From NCBI RefSeq assembly GCF_029227915.1, contig NC_079887.1:2356001-2420000 (forward strand): 64,000 bases of DNA, given 5' to 3'. The first letter of the stretch is position 1. Each line of letters starts with the position of its first letter. The position numbers were made by a program, and so were the translations under genes. The DNA comes from Hydractinia symbiolongicarpus. Taxonomy: Eukaryota; Cnidaria; Hydrozoa; Anthoathecata; Hydractiniidae. Shown here one piece after another: positions 48,619 to 60,890 of this stretch. The notes below the pieces were generated by a model. The model did not search any database. It was not told where the DNA came from and worked only from the letters and a program-made list of their open reading frames with translations.

Positions 48619-49622
48619 CATGAGACTTGTAGTTTTTAAAAATGTTTTCATTTTTGATGAAACGCTGAACAAAAGAAGTTTAATCGCCGGCAAACGAAAA
48701 CCCGCCATTTCCCGTAAACCCCGGACTCGGCCCGCATAGTCAAAAGTATACAAAGAAAGTACCCAGGGAGTAAACTCATTTCCCGAACGATTTTTTAAAT
48801 TATTTTTTCACCACCAAAACGCATGAGACTTGTAGTTTTTAAAAATGTTTTCATTTTTGTTGAGACGCTGAATAAAAGAAGTTTAATCGCCGGCAAACGA
48901 AAACCTGCGATTTCCCGTAAATCCCGGACTCGGCTTGTATAGTCAAAAGTATACAAAGAAAGTACCCAGGGAGTAAACTCATTTCCCGAACGATTTTTTA
49001 AAATATTTTTTCACCACTAAAACGCATGAGACTTGTAGTTTTCAAAAATGTTTTCATTTTTGATGAGACGCTGAATAAAAGAAGTTTAATCGCCGGCAAA
49101 CGAAAACATGCCATTTCCCGTAAATCCCGGACTCGGCCCGTATAGTAAAGAAAGTACCCGGGATGTAAACTCATTTCCCGAACGATTTTTTAAATTATAT
49201 TTTCACCACTAAAACGCATGGGACTTGTAGTTTTCAAAAATGTTTTCATTTTTGATGAGACGCTGAATGAAAGAAGTTTATTCGCCGGCAAACGAAAACC
49301 TGCGATTTCCCGTAAATCCCGGACTCGGCCCGTATAGTCAAAAGTATACAAAGAAAGTACCCAGGGTGTAAACTCATTTCCCGAACGATTTTTTAAATTA
49401 TTATTTCACCACTAAAGCCCATGAGACTTGTAGTTTTTAAAAATGTTTTCATTCTTGATGAGACGCTGAATAAAAGTAGTTTAAACGCCGGCAAACGAAA
49501 ACCCGCGATTTCCCGTAAATCCCGGACTCGGCTCGTATAGTCAAAAGTATACAAAGAAAGTACCCAGGGAGTAAACTCATTTCCCGAACGATTTTTTAAA
49601 ATATTTTTTCACCACTAAAACC
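48619..49622. repeat. Transition to right-hand monomer set
   Basis: 48619 (CCCGCC) and 48822 (TTTTTGTTGAGACG, GGCTTGTATAG) are followed by 49025, the first short copy of the AGTAAAG subtype with AAACATGCC. 49217 (CATGGGACTTG, GAATGAAAG, TTATTCGCC) and 49420 (AAAAGTAG, AAACGCC, GGCTCG) are the first members of types that fill the rest of the window. Confidence 0.85.
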
Positions 49623-50818
49623 CATGAGACTTATAGTTTTTAAAAATATTTTCATTTTTGATGAGACGCTGAATGAAAGAAGTTTATTCGCCGGCAAACG
49701 AAAGCCTGCGATTTCCCGTAAATCCCGGACTCGGCCCGTATAGTCAGAAGTATACAAAGAAAGTACCCAGGGTGTAAACTCATTTTCCGAACGATTTTTT
49801 AAATTATTATTTCACCACTAAAGCCCATGAGACTTGTAGTTTTTAAAAATGTTTTCATTTTTGATGAGACGCTGAATAAAAGTAGTTTAAACGCCGGCAA
49901 ACGAAAACCCGCGATTTCCCGTAAATCCCGGACTCGGCTCGTATAGTCAAAAGTATACAAAGAAAGTACCCAGGGAGTAAACTCATTTCCCGAACGATTT
50001 TTTAAAATATTTTTTCACCACTAAAACGCATGAGACTTGTAGTTTTCAAAAATGTTTTCAATTTTGATGAGACGCTGAATAAAAGAAGTTTAATCGCCGG
50101 CAAACGAAAACATGCCATTTCCCGTAAATCCCGGACTCGGCCCGTATAGTAAAGAAAGTACCCGGGATGTAAACTCATTTCCCGAACGATTTTTTAAATT
50201 ATTATTTCACCACTAAAACCCATGAGACTTATAGTTTTTAAAAATATTTTCATTTTTGATGAGACGCTGAATGAAAGAAGTTTATTCGCCGGCAAACGAA
50301 AACCTGCGATTTCCCGTAAATCCCGGACTCGGCCCGTATAGTCAGAAGTATACAAAGAAAGTACCCAGGGCGTAAACTCATTTCCCGAACGATTTTTTAA
50401 CATGTTATTTCACCACTAAAGCCCATGAGACTTGTAGTTTTTAAAAATGTTTTCATTTTTGATGAGACGCTGAATAAAAGTAGTTTAAACGCCGGCAAAC
50501 GAAAACCCGCGATTTCCCGTAAATCCCGGACTCGGCTCGTATAGTCAAATGTATACAAAGAAAGTACCCAGGGAGTAAACTCATTTCCCGAACGATTTTT
50601 TAAAATATTTTTTCACCACTAAAACGCATGAGACTTGTAGTTTTCAAAAATGTTTTCAATTTTGATGAGACGCTGAATAAAAGAAGTTTAATCGCCAGCA
50701 AACGAAAACATGCCATTTCCCGTAAATCCCGGACTCGGCCCGTATAGTAAACAAAGTACCCGGGATGTAAACTCATTTCCCGAACGATTTTTTAAATTAT
50801 TATTTCACCACTAAAACC
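49623..50818. repeat. 598 bp trimer, two tandem copies (right-hand set)
   Basis: Copies are 49623-50220 and 50221-50818, each 203, 203 and 192 bp. Marker order is CTTATAG with AAATATTTTC, TTATTCGCC and GTCAGAAG; AAAAGTAG with AAACGCC and GGCTCG; and short AAACATGCC copy with TTTCAATTTTG. The second copy has private changes: AACATGTTATTT near 50400, GCCAGC and AGTAAACAAAG. It has the same length plan as the trimer at 1178 but different monomer types. Confidence 0.92.
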
Positions 50819-52837
50819 CATGAGACTTATAGTTTTTAAAAATATTTTCATTTTTGATGAGACGCTGAATAAAATAAGTTTAATCGCCGGCCAACGAAAA
50901 CCCGCCATTTCCCGTAAACCCCGGACTCGGCCCGTATAGTCAAAAGTATACAAAGAAATTACCCAGGGAGTAAACTCATTTTCCGAACGATTTTTTAAAT
51001 TATTTTTTCACCACTACAACGCATGAGACTTGTAGTTTTTAAAAATGTTTTCATTTTTGATGAGACGCTGAATAAAAGAAGTTTAATCGCCGGCAAACGA
51101 AAACCCGCCATTTCCCGTAAACCCAGGACTCGACCCGTATAGTCAAAAGTATACAAAGAAAGTACCCAGGGAGTAAACTCATTTTCCGAACGATTTTTTA
51201 AATTATTTTTTCACCACTACAACGCATGAGACTTGTAGTTTTCAAAAATGTTTTTATTTTTGATGAGACTCTGAATAAAAGAAGTTTAATCGCCCTCAAA
51301 CGAAAATCCGCGATTTGCCGTAAATCCCGGACTCGGCCCGTATAGTCCAAAGAATACAAAGAAAGTACCCAGGGAGTAAACTCATTTCCCGAACGATTTT
51401 TTAAGGTATTTTTTCACCACTAAAACGCATGAGACTTGTAGTTTCCAAAAATGTTTTCATTTTTGATGAGACGCTTATTAAAAGAGGTTTAATCGGCGGC
51501 AAACGAAAACCCGCCATTTCCCGTAAACCCAGGACTCGACCCGTATAGTCAAAAGTATACAAAGAAAGTACCCAGGGAGTAAACTCATTTTCCGAACGAT
51601 TTTTTAAATTATTTTTTCACCACTACAACGCATGAGACTTGTAGTTTTCAAAAATGTTTTCATTTTTGATGAGACGCTGAATAAAAGAAGTTTAATCGCC
51701 CTCAAACGAAAATCCGCGATTTCCCGTAAATCCCGGACTCGGCCCGTATAGTCCAAAGAATACAAAGAAAGTACCCAGGGAGTAAACTCATTTCCCGAAC
51801 GATTTTTTAAGGTATTTTTTCACCACTAAAACGCATGAGACTTGTAGTTTCCAAAAATGTTTTCATTTTTGATGAGACGCTTATTAAAAGAGGTTTAATC
51901 GCCGGCAAACAAAATCCCGCGATTTCCCGTAAATCCCGGGCTTGACCCGTATAGTCGAATGTATACAAAGAAAGTACCCACGGAGTAAACTCATTTCCCG
52001 AACGATTTTTTAAATTATATTTTCACCACTAAAACGCATGGGACTTGTAGTTTTCAAAAATGTTTTCATTTTTGATGAGACGCTGAATGAAAGAAGTTTA
52101 TTCGCCGGCAAACGAAAACCTGCGATTTCCCGTAAATCCCGGACTCGGCCCGTATAGTCAGAAGTATACAAAGAAAGTACCCAGGGTGTAAACTCATTTC
52201 CAGAACGATTTTTTAAATTATTATTTCACCACTAAAGCCCATGAGACTTGTAGTTTTTAAAAATGTTTTTATTTTTGATGAGACGCTGAATAAAAGAAGT
52301 TTAATCGCCGTCAAACGAAAAACTGCGATTTCCCGTAAATCCCGGACTCGGCCCGTATAGTCAAAAGTATACAAAGAAAGTACCCAGGGTGTAAACTCAT
52401 TTCCCGAACGATTTTTTAAATTATTATTTCACCACCAAAGCCCATAAGACTTGTAGTTTTTAAAAATGTTTTCATTTTTGATGAGACGCTGAATAAAAGT
52501 AGTTTAAACGCCGGCAAACGAAAACCCGCGATTTCCCGTAAATCCCGGACTCGGCTTGTATAGTCAAAAGTATACAAAGAAAGTACCCAGGGAGTAAACT
52601 CATTTCCCGAACGATTTTTTAAAATATTTTTTCACCACTAAAACGCATGAGACTTGTAGTTTTCAAAAATGTTTTCATTTTTGATGAGACGCTGAATAAA
52701 AGAAGTTTAATCGCCGGCAAACGAAAACATGCCATTTCCCGTAAATCCCGGACTCGGCCCGTATAGTAAAGAAAGTACCCGGGATGTAAACTCATTTCCC
52801 GAACGATTTTTTAAATTATTATTTCACCACTAAAGCC
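50819..52837. repeat. 1613 bp octamer HOR with inserted dimer (2019 bp)
   Basis: Octamer order: o1 CCCGCC with AAATTACCC and CATTTTCCG; o2 CCCAGGACTCGACCC; o3 GCCCTCAAACG with GTCCAAAGAATAC and TTAAGGTATT; o4 TTTCCAAAAATG with CTTATTAAAAGAGG; o5 CATGGGACTTG with TTATTCGCC; o6 GCCGTCAAACG with AAAACTGCG; o7 CATAAG with AAAAGTAG; o8 short AAACATGCC. Here the o3-o4 pair occurs twice (51225-51630, 51631-52036), which gives 1613 plus 406, or 2019 bp. The first o4, at 51428, is a hybrid whose right half is o2 (CCCAGGACTCGACCC). Confidence 0.92.
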
Positions 52838-54823
52838 CATGAGACTTGTAGTTTTTAAAAATGTTTTCATTTTTGATGAGACGCTGAATAAAAGAAGTTT
52901 AATCGCCGGCAAACGAAAACCCGCCATTTCCCGTAAACCCCGGACTCGGCCCGTATAGTCAAAAGTATACAAAGAAATTACCCATGGAGTAAACTCATTT
53001 TCCGAACGATTTTTTAAATTATTTTTTCACCACTACAACGCATGAGACTTGTAGTTTTTAAAAATGTTTTCATTTTTGATGAGACGCTGATTAAAAGAAG
53101 TTTAATCGCCGGCAAACGAAAACCCGCCATTTCCCGTAAACCCAGGACTCGACCCGTATAGTCAAAAGTATACAAAGAAAGTACCCAGGGAGTAAACTCA
53201 TTTTCCGAACGATTTTTTAAATTATTTTTTCACCACTACAACGCATGAGACTTGTAGTTTTCAAAAATGTTTTCATTTTTGATGAGACGCTGAATAAAAG
53301 AAGTTTAATCGCCGGCAAACGAAAACATGCCATTTCCCGTAAATCCCGGACTCGGCCCGTATAGTAAAGAAAGTACCCGGGATGTACACTCATTTCCCAA
53401 ACGATTTTTTAAATTATTATTTCACCACTAAAGCCCATGAAACTTGTAGTTTTTAAAAATGTTTTCATTTTTGATGAGACGCTGAATAAAAGAAGTTTAA
53501 TCGCCGGCAAACGAAAACCCGCCATTTCCCGTAAACCCCGGACTCGGCCCGTATAGTCAAAAGTATACAAAGAAATTACCCAGGGAGTAAACTCATTTTC
53601 CGAACGATTTTTTATATTATTTTTTCACCACTACAACGCATGAGACTTGTAGTTTTCAAAAATGTTTTCATTTTTGATGAGACGCTGAATAAAAGAAGTT
53701 TAATCGCCGGCAAACGAAAACATGCCATTTCCCGTAAATCCCGGACTCGGCCCGTATAGTAAAGAAAGTACCCGGGATGTAAACTCATTTCCCGAACGAT
53801 TTTTTAAATTATTAGTTCACCACTAAAACCCATGAGACTTATAGTTTTTAAAAATATTTTCATTTTTGATGAGACGCTGAATAAAAGACGTTTAATCGCC
53901 GGCAAACGAAAACATGCCATTTCCCGTAAATCCCGGACTCGGCCCGTATAGTAAAGAAAGTACCCGGGATGTAAACTCGTTTCCCGAACGATTTTTTAAA
54001 TTATTAGTTCACCACTAAAACCCATGAGACTTATAGTTTTTAAAAATATTTTCATTTTTGATGAGACGCTGAATAAAAGAAGTTTAATCGCCGGCAAACG
54101 AAAACCCGCCACTTCCCGTAAACCCCGGACTCGGCCCGTATAGTCAAAAGTATACAAAGAAATTACCCAGGAAGTAAACTCATTTTCCGAACGATTTCTT
54201 AAATTATTTTTTCACCACTACAACGCATGAGACTTGTAGTTTTTAAAAATGTTTTCATTTTTGATGAGACGCTGAATAAAAGAAGTTTAATCGCCGGCAA
54301 ACGAAAACCCGCCATTTCCCGTAAACCCCGGACTCGGCCCGAATAGTCAAAAGTATACAAAGAAATTACCCAGGGAGTAAACTCATTTTCCGAACGATTT
54401 TTTAAATTATTTTTTCACCACTACAACGCATGAGACTTGTAGTTTTTAAAAATGTTTTCATTTTTGATGAGACGCTGAATAAAAGAAGTTTAATCGCCGG
54501 CAAACGAAAACCCGCCATTTCCCGTAAACCCAGGACTCGACCCGTATAGTCAAAAGTATACAAAGAAAGTACCCAGGGAGTAAACTCATTTTCCGAACGA
54601 TTTTTTAAATTATTTTTTCATCACTACAACGCATGAGACTTGTAGTTTTCAAAAATGTTTTCATTTTTGATGAGACGCTGAATAAAAGAAGTTTAATCGC
54701 CCTCAAACGAAAATCCGCGATTTCCCGTAAATCCCGGACTCGGCCCGTATAGTAAACAAAGTACCCGGGATGTAAACTCATTTCCCGAACGATTTTTTAA
54801 ATTATTATTTCACCACTAAAACC
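52838..54823. repeat. Shortened octamer derivatives
   Basis: Units run o1, o2, o8 (52838-53435), then o1, o8 (53436-53830), a second o8-like short copy (53831-54022), then o1, o1, o2 and a hybrid (54023-54823). The hybrid at 54632 starts as o3 (GCCCTCAAACG) and ends as a short copy (AGTAAACAAAG). Two short monomers in succession (53639 and 53831) occur nowhere else. Each step removes three to five internal octamer units without losing phase. Confidence 0.88.
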
Positions 54824-55026
54824 CATGAGACTTATAGTTTTTAAAAATATTTTCATTTTTGAGGAGACGCTGAATAAAAGAAGTTTAATTGCCGGCAAAC
54901 GAAAACCCGCCACTTACCGTAAACCCCGGACTCAGCCCGTATAGTCAAAAGTATACAAAGAAATTACCCAGGAAGTAAACTTATTTTCCGAACGATTTTT
55001 TAAATTATTTTTTCACCACTACAACG

Positions 55027-57462
55027 CATGAGACTTGTAGTTTTTAAAAATGTTTTCATTTTTGATGAGACGCTGAATAAAAGAAGTTTAATCGCCGGCA
55101 AACGAAAACCCGACATTTCCCGTAAACCCCGGACTCGGCCCGTATAGTCAAAAGTATACAAAGAAATTACCCAGGGAGTAAACTCATTTTCCGAACGATT
55201 TTTTAAATTATTTTTTCACCACTACAACGCATGAGACTTGTAGTTTTTAAAAATGTTTTCATTTTTGATGAGACGCTGAATAAAAGAAGTTTAATCGCCG
55301 GCAAACGAAAACCCGCCATTTCCCGTAAACCCAGGACTCGACCCGTATAGTCAAAAGTATACAAAGAAAGTACCCAGGGAGTAAACTCATTTTCCGAACG
55401 ATTTTTTAAATTATTTTTTCACCACTACAACGCATTAGACTTGTAGTTTTCAAAAATGTTTTCATTTTTGATGAGACGCTGAATAAAAGAAGTTTAATCG
55501 CCCTCAAACGAAAATCCGCGATTTCCCGTAAATCCCGGACTCGGCCCGTATAGTCCAAAGAATACAAAGAAAGTACCCAGGGAGTAAACTCATTTCCCGA
55601 ACGATTTTTTAAGGTATTTTTTCACCACTAAAACGCATGAGACTTGTAGTTTCCAAAAATGTTTTCATTTTTGATGAGACGCTTATTAAAAGAGGTTTAA
55701 TCGCCGGCAAACGAAATCCCGCGATTTCCCGTAAATCCCGGGCTTGACCCGTATAGTCGAATGTATACAAAGAAAGTACCCAGAGAGTAAACTCATTTCT
55801 CGAACGATTTTTTAAATTATATTTTCACCACTAAAACGCATGGGACTTGTAGTTTTCAAAAATGTTTTCATTTTTGATGAGACGCTGAATGAAAGAAGTT
55901 TATTCGCCGGCAAACGAAAACCTGCGATTTCCCGTAAATCCCGGACTCGGCCCGTATAGTCAGAAGTATACAAAGAAAGTACCCAGGGTGTAAACTCATT
56001 TCCCGAACGATTTTTTAAATTATTATTTCACCACTAAAGCCCATGAGACTTGTAGTTTTTAAAAATGTTTTTATTTTTGATGAGACGCTGAATAAAAGAA
56101 GTTTAATCGCCGTCAAACGAAAAACTGCGATTTCCCGTAAATCCCGGACTCGGCCCGTATAGTCAAAAGTATACAAAGAAAGTACCCAGGGTGTAAACTC
56201 ATTTCCCGAACGATTTTTTAAATTATTATTTCACCACCAAAGCCCATAAGACTTGTAGTTTTTAAAAATGTTTTCATTTTTGATGAGACGCTGAATAAAA
56301 GAAGTTTAATCGCCGGCAAACGAAAACCCGACATTTCCCGTAAACCCCGGACTCGGCCCGTATAGTCAAAAGTATACAAAGAAATTACCCAGGGAGTAAA
56401 CTCATTTTCCGAACGATTTTTTAAATTATTTTTTCACCACTACAACGCATGAGACTTGTAGTTTTTAAAAATGTTTTCATTTTTGATGAGACGCTGAATA
56501 AAAGAAGTTTAATCGCCGGCAAACGAAAACCCGCCATTTCCCGTAAACCCAGGACTCGACCCGTATAGTCAAAAGTATACAAAGAAAGTACCCAGGGAGT
56601 AAACTCATTTTCCGAACGATTTTTTAAATTATTTTTTCACCACTACAACGCATTAGACTTGTAGTTTTCAAAAATGTTTTCATTTTTGATGAGACGCTGA
56701 ATAAAAGAAGTTTAATCGCCCTCAAACGAAAATCCGCGATTTCCCGTAAATCCCGGACTCGGCCCGTATAGTCCAAAGAATACAAAGAAAGTACCCAGGG
56801 AGTAAACTCATTTCCCGAACGATTTTTTAAGGTATTTTTTCACCACTAAAACGCATGAGACTTGTAGTTTCCAAAAATGTTTTCATTTTTGATGAGACGC
56901 TTATTAAAAGAGGTTTAATCGCCGGCAAACGAAATCCCGCGATTTCCCGTAAATCCCGGGCTTGACCCGTATAGTCGAATGTATACAAAGAAAGTACCCA
57001 GAGAGTAAACTCATTTCTCGAACGATTTTTTAAATTATATTTTCACCACTAAAACGCATGGGACTTGTAGTTTTCAAAAATGTTTTCATTTTTGATGAGA
57101 CGCTGAATGAAAGAAGTTTATTCGCCGGCAAACGAAAACCTGCGATTTCCCGTAAATCCCGGACTCGGCCCGTATAGTCAGAAGTATACAAAGAAAGTAC
57201 CCAGGGTGTAAACTCATTTCCCGAACGATTTTTTAAATTATTATTTCACCACTAAAGCCCATGAGACTTGTAGTTTTTAAAAATGTTTTTATTTTTGATG
57301 AGACGCTGAATAAAAGAAGTTTAATCGCCGTCAAACGAAAAACTGCGATTTCCCGTAAATCCCGGACTCGGCCCGTATAGTCAAAAGTATACAAAGAAAG
57401 CACCCAGGGTGTAAACTCATTTCCCGAACGATTTTTTAAATTATTATTTCACCACCAAAGCC
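55027..57462. repeat. 1218 bp hexamer (o1-o6), two tandem copies
   Basis: Copies are 55027-56244 and 56245-57462, each six 203 bp monomers from o1 to o6. Private markers recur at 1218 bp: CCCGACATTTCCC (55110, 56328), CATTAGACTTG (55433, 56651), and CCCAGAGAGTAAAC with TTTCTCGAACG (about 55778, 56996). The second copy begins with CATAAG, an o7-like start, so 56245 is a hybrid. One difference is AAAGCACCC at about 57396 against AAAGTACCC. Confidence 0.94.
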
Positions 57463-57857
57463 CATAAGACTTGTAGTTTTTAAAAATGTTTTCATTTTTG
57501 ATGAGACGCTGAATAAAAGTAGTTTAAACGCCGGCAAACGAAAACCCGCGATTTCCCGTAAATCCCGGACTCGGCTTGTATAGTCAAAAGTATACAAAGA
57601 AAGTACCCAGGGAGTAAACTCATTTCCCGAACGATTTTTTAAAATATTTTTTCACCACTAAAACGCATGAGACTTGTAGTTTTCAAGAATGTTTTCATTT
57701 TTGATGAGACGCTGAATAAAAGAAGTTTAATCGCCGGCAAACGAAAACATGCCATTTCCCGTAAATCCCGGACTCGGCCCGTATAGTAAAGAAAGTACCC
57801 GGGATGTAAACTCATTTCCCGAACGATTTTTTAAATTATTTTTTCACCACTACAACG
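56245..57857. repeat. Complete octamer HOR (o1-o8), 1613 bp
   Basis: This is the one copy in which all eight unit types follow without gain or loss: 56245, 56448, 56651, 56854, 57057, 57260, 57463 and 57666 (192 bp). It serves as the reference for the right-hand 13 kb. It overlaps the second 1218 bp hexamer copy. Confidence 0.92.
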
Positions 57858-59672
57858 CATGAGACTTGTAGTTTTTAAAAATGTTTTCATTTTTGATGAG
57901 ACGCTGATTAAAAGAAGTTTAATCGCCGGCAAACGAAAACCCGCCATTTCCCGTAAACCCAGGACTCGACCCGTATAGTCAAAAGTATACAAAGAAAGTA
58001 CCCAGGGAGTAAACTCATTTTCCGAACGATTTTTTAAATTATTTTTTCACCACTACAACGCATGAGACTTGTAGTTTTCAAAAATGTTTTCATTTTTGAT
58101 GAGACGCTGAATAAAAGAAGTTTAATCGCCCTCAAACAAAAATCCGCGATTTCCCGTAAATCCCGGACTCGGCCCGTATAGTCCAAAGAATACAAAGAAA
58201 GTACCCAGGGAGTAAACTCATTTCCCGAACGATTTTTTAAGGTATTTTTTCACCACTAAAACGCATGAGACTTGTGGTTTCCAAAAATGTTTTCATTTTT
58301 GATGAGACGCTTATTAAAAGAGGTTTAATCGCCGGCAAACGAAATCCCGCGATTTCCCGTAAATCCCGGGCTTGACCCATATAGTCGAATGTATACAAAG
58401 AAAGTACCCAGGGAGTAAACTCATTTCCCGAACGATTTTTTAAGGTATTTTTTCACCACTAAAACGCATGAGACTTGTGGTTTCCAAAAATGTTTTCATT
58501 TTTGATGAGACGCTTATTAAAAGAGGTTTAATCGCCGGCAAACGAAATCCCGCGATTTCCCGTAAATCCCGGGCTTGACCCATATAGTCGAATGTATACA
58601 AAGAAAGTACCCAGGGAGTAAACTCATTTCCCGAACGATTTTTTAATTTTTTTTTCACCACTAAAACGCATGATACTTGAAGTTTTTAAAAATGTTTTCA
58701 TTTTTGATGAGTCGCTGAATAAAAGAAGTTTAATCGCCGGCAAACGAAAACCCGCGACTTCCCGTAAATCCCGGACTCGGCCCGTATAGTCAAAAGTATA
58801 CAAAGAAAGTACCCAGGGAGTAAACTCATTTCCCGAACGATTTTTTAAATTATATTTTCACCACTAAAACGCATGGGACTTGTAGTTTTCAAAAATGTTT
58901 TCATTTTTGATGAGACGCTGAATGAAAGAAGTTTATTCGCCGGCAAACGAAAACCTGCGATTTCCCGTAAATCCCGGACTCGGCCCGTATAGTCAGAAGT
59001 ATACCAAGAAAGTACCCAGGGTGTAAACTCATTTCCCGATCGATTTTTTAAATTATTATTTCACCACTAAAGCCCATGAGACTTGTAGTTTTTAAAAATG
59101 TTTTCATTTTTGATGAGACGCTGAATAAAAGAAGTTTAATCGCCGTCAAACGAAAAACTGCGATTTCCCATAAATCCCGGACTCGGCCCGTATAGTCAAA
59201 AGTATACAAAGAAAGTACCCAGGGTGTAAACTCATTTCCCGAACGATTTTTTAAATTATTTTTTCACCACTAAAGCCCATAAGACTTGTAGTTTTTAAAA
59301 ATGTTTTCATTTTTGATGAGACGCTGAATAAAAGTAGTTTAAACGCCGGCAAACGAAAACCCGCGATTTCCCGTAAATCCCGGACTCGGCTCGTATAGTC
59401 AAAAGTATACAAAGAAAGTACCCAGGGAGTAAACTCATTTCCCGAACGATTTTTTAAAATATTTTTTCACCACTAAAACGCATGAGACTTGTAGTTTTCA
59501 AAAATGTTTTCATTTTTGATGAGACGCTGAATAAAAGAAGTTTAATCGCCGGCAAACGAAAACATGCCATTTCCCGTAAATCCCGGACTCGGCCCGTATA
59601 GTAAAGAAAGTACCCGGGATGTAAACTCATTTCCCGAACGATTTTTTAAATTATTTTTTCACCACTAAAGCC
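57858..59672. repeat. Octamer variant with duplicated o4
   Basis: The order is o2 (CTGATTAAAAG), o3, o4, o4, a new type, o5, o6, o7, o8. The two o4 copies (58264 and 58467) share CTTGTGGTTTCC and GACCCATATAG and are exact or nearly exact neighbours 203 bp apart. The new type at 58669 has CATGATACTTGAAG and GATGAGTCGC and recurs at 63282 and 63688. o1 is missing. Confidence 0.9.
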
Positions 59673-60890
59673 CATAAGACTTGTAGTTTTTAAAAATGTT
59701 TTCATTTTTGATGAGACGCTGAATAAAAGTAGTTTAAACGCCGGCAAACGAAAACCCGCGATTTCCCGTAAATCCCGGACTCGGCTCGTATAGTCAAAAG
59801 TATACAAAGAAAGTACCCAGGGAGTAAACTCATTTCCCGAACGATTTTTTAAAATATTTTTTCACCACTAAAACGCATGAGACTTGTAGTTTTCAAAAAT
59901 GTTTTCATTTTTGATGAGACGCTGAATAAAAGAAGTTTAATCGCCGGCAAACGAAAACCCGCCATTTCCCGTAAACCCTGGACTCGGCCCGTATAGTCAA
60001 AAGTATACAAAGAAATTACCCAGGGAGTAAACTCATTTTCCGAACGATTTTTTAAATTATTTTTTCACCACTACAACGCATGAGACTTGCAGTTTTTAAA
60101 AATGTTTTCATTTTTGATGAGACGCTGAATAAAAGAAGTTTAATCGCCGGCAAACGAAAACCCGCCATTTCCCGTAAACCCAGGACTCGACCCGTATAGT
60201 CAAAAGTATACAAAGAAAGTACCCAGGGAGTAAACTCATTTCCCGAACGATTTTTTAAGGTATTTTTTCACCACTAAAACGCATGAGACTTGTAGTTTCC
60301 AAAAATGTTTTCATTTTTGATGAGACGCTTATTAAAAGAGGTTTAATCGCCGGCAAACGAAATCCCGCGATTTCCCGTAAATCCCGGGCTTGACCCGTAT
60401 TGTCGAATGTATACAAAGAAAGTACCCAGGGAGTAAACTCATTTCCCGAAGGATTTTTTAAATTATATTTTCACCACTAAAACGCATGGGACTTGTAGTT
60501 TTCAAAAATGTTTTCATTTTTGATGAGACGCTGAATGAAAGAAGTTTATTTGCCGGCAAACGAAAACCTGCGATTTCCCGTAAATCCCGGACTCGGCCCG
60601 TATATTCAGAAGTATACAAAGAAAGTACCCAGGGTGTAAACTCATTTCCCGAACGATTTTTTAAATTATTATTTCACCACTAAAGCCCATGAGACTTGTA
60701 GTTTTTAAAAATGTTTTCATTTTTGATGAGACGCTGAATAAAAGAAGTTTAATCGCCGTCAAACGAAAACCTGCGATTTCCCGTAAATCCCGTACTCGGC
60801 CCGTATAGTCAAAAGTATACAAAGAAAGTACCCAGGGTGTAAACTCATATCCCGAACGATTTTTTAAATTATTATTTCACCACTAAAGCC
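59673..60890. repeat. Extra o7, then octamer copy lacking o3
   Basis: 59673 repeats the o7 unit of 59278 at a 395 bp offset. Then o1 (59876, with CCCTGGACTCGG), o2 (60079, TTGCAG), o4 (60282, GTATTGTCGAATG), o5 (60485) and o6 (60688) follow, and the copy finishes with o7 and o8 at 60891 and 61094. Only o3 is absent from the order. Confidence 0.88.

Noticed and set aside
58264-58668. Possible sequencing duplication of one monomer (CTTGTGG type)
   Set aside because: Single-monomer duplication is common in this array (5790-6601, 11014-11419, 36137-36541), so no artefact need be assumed, although reads are needed to exclude it.
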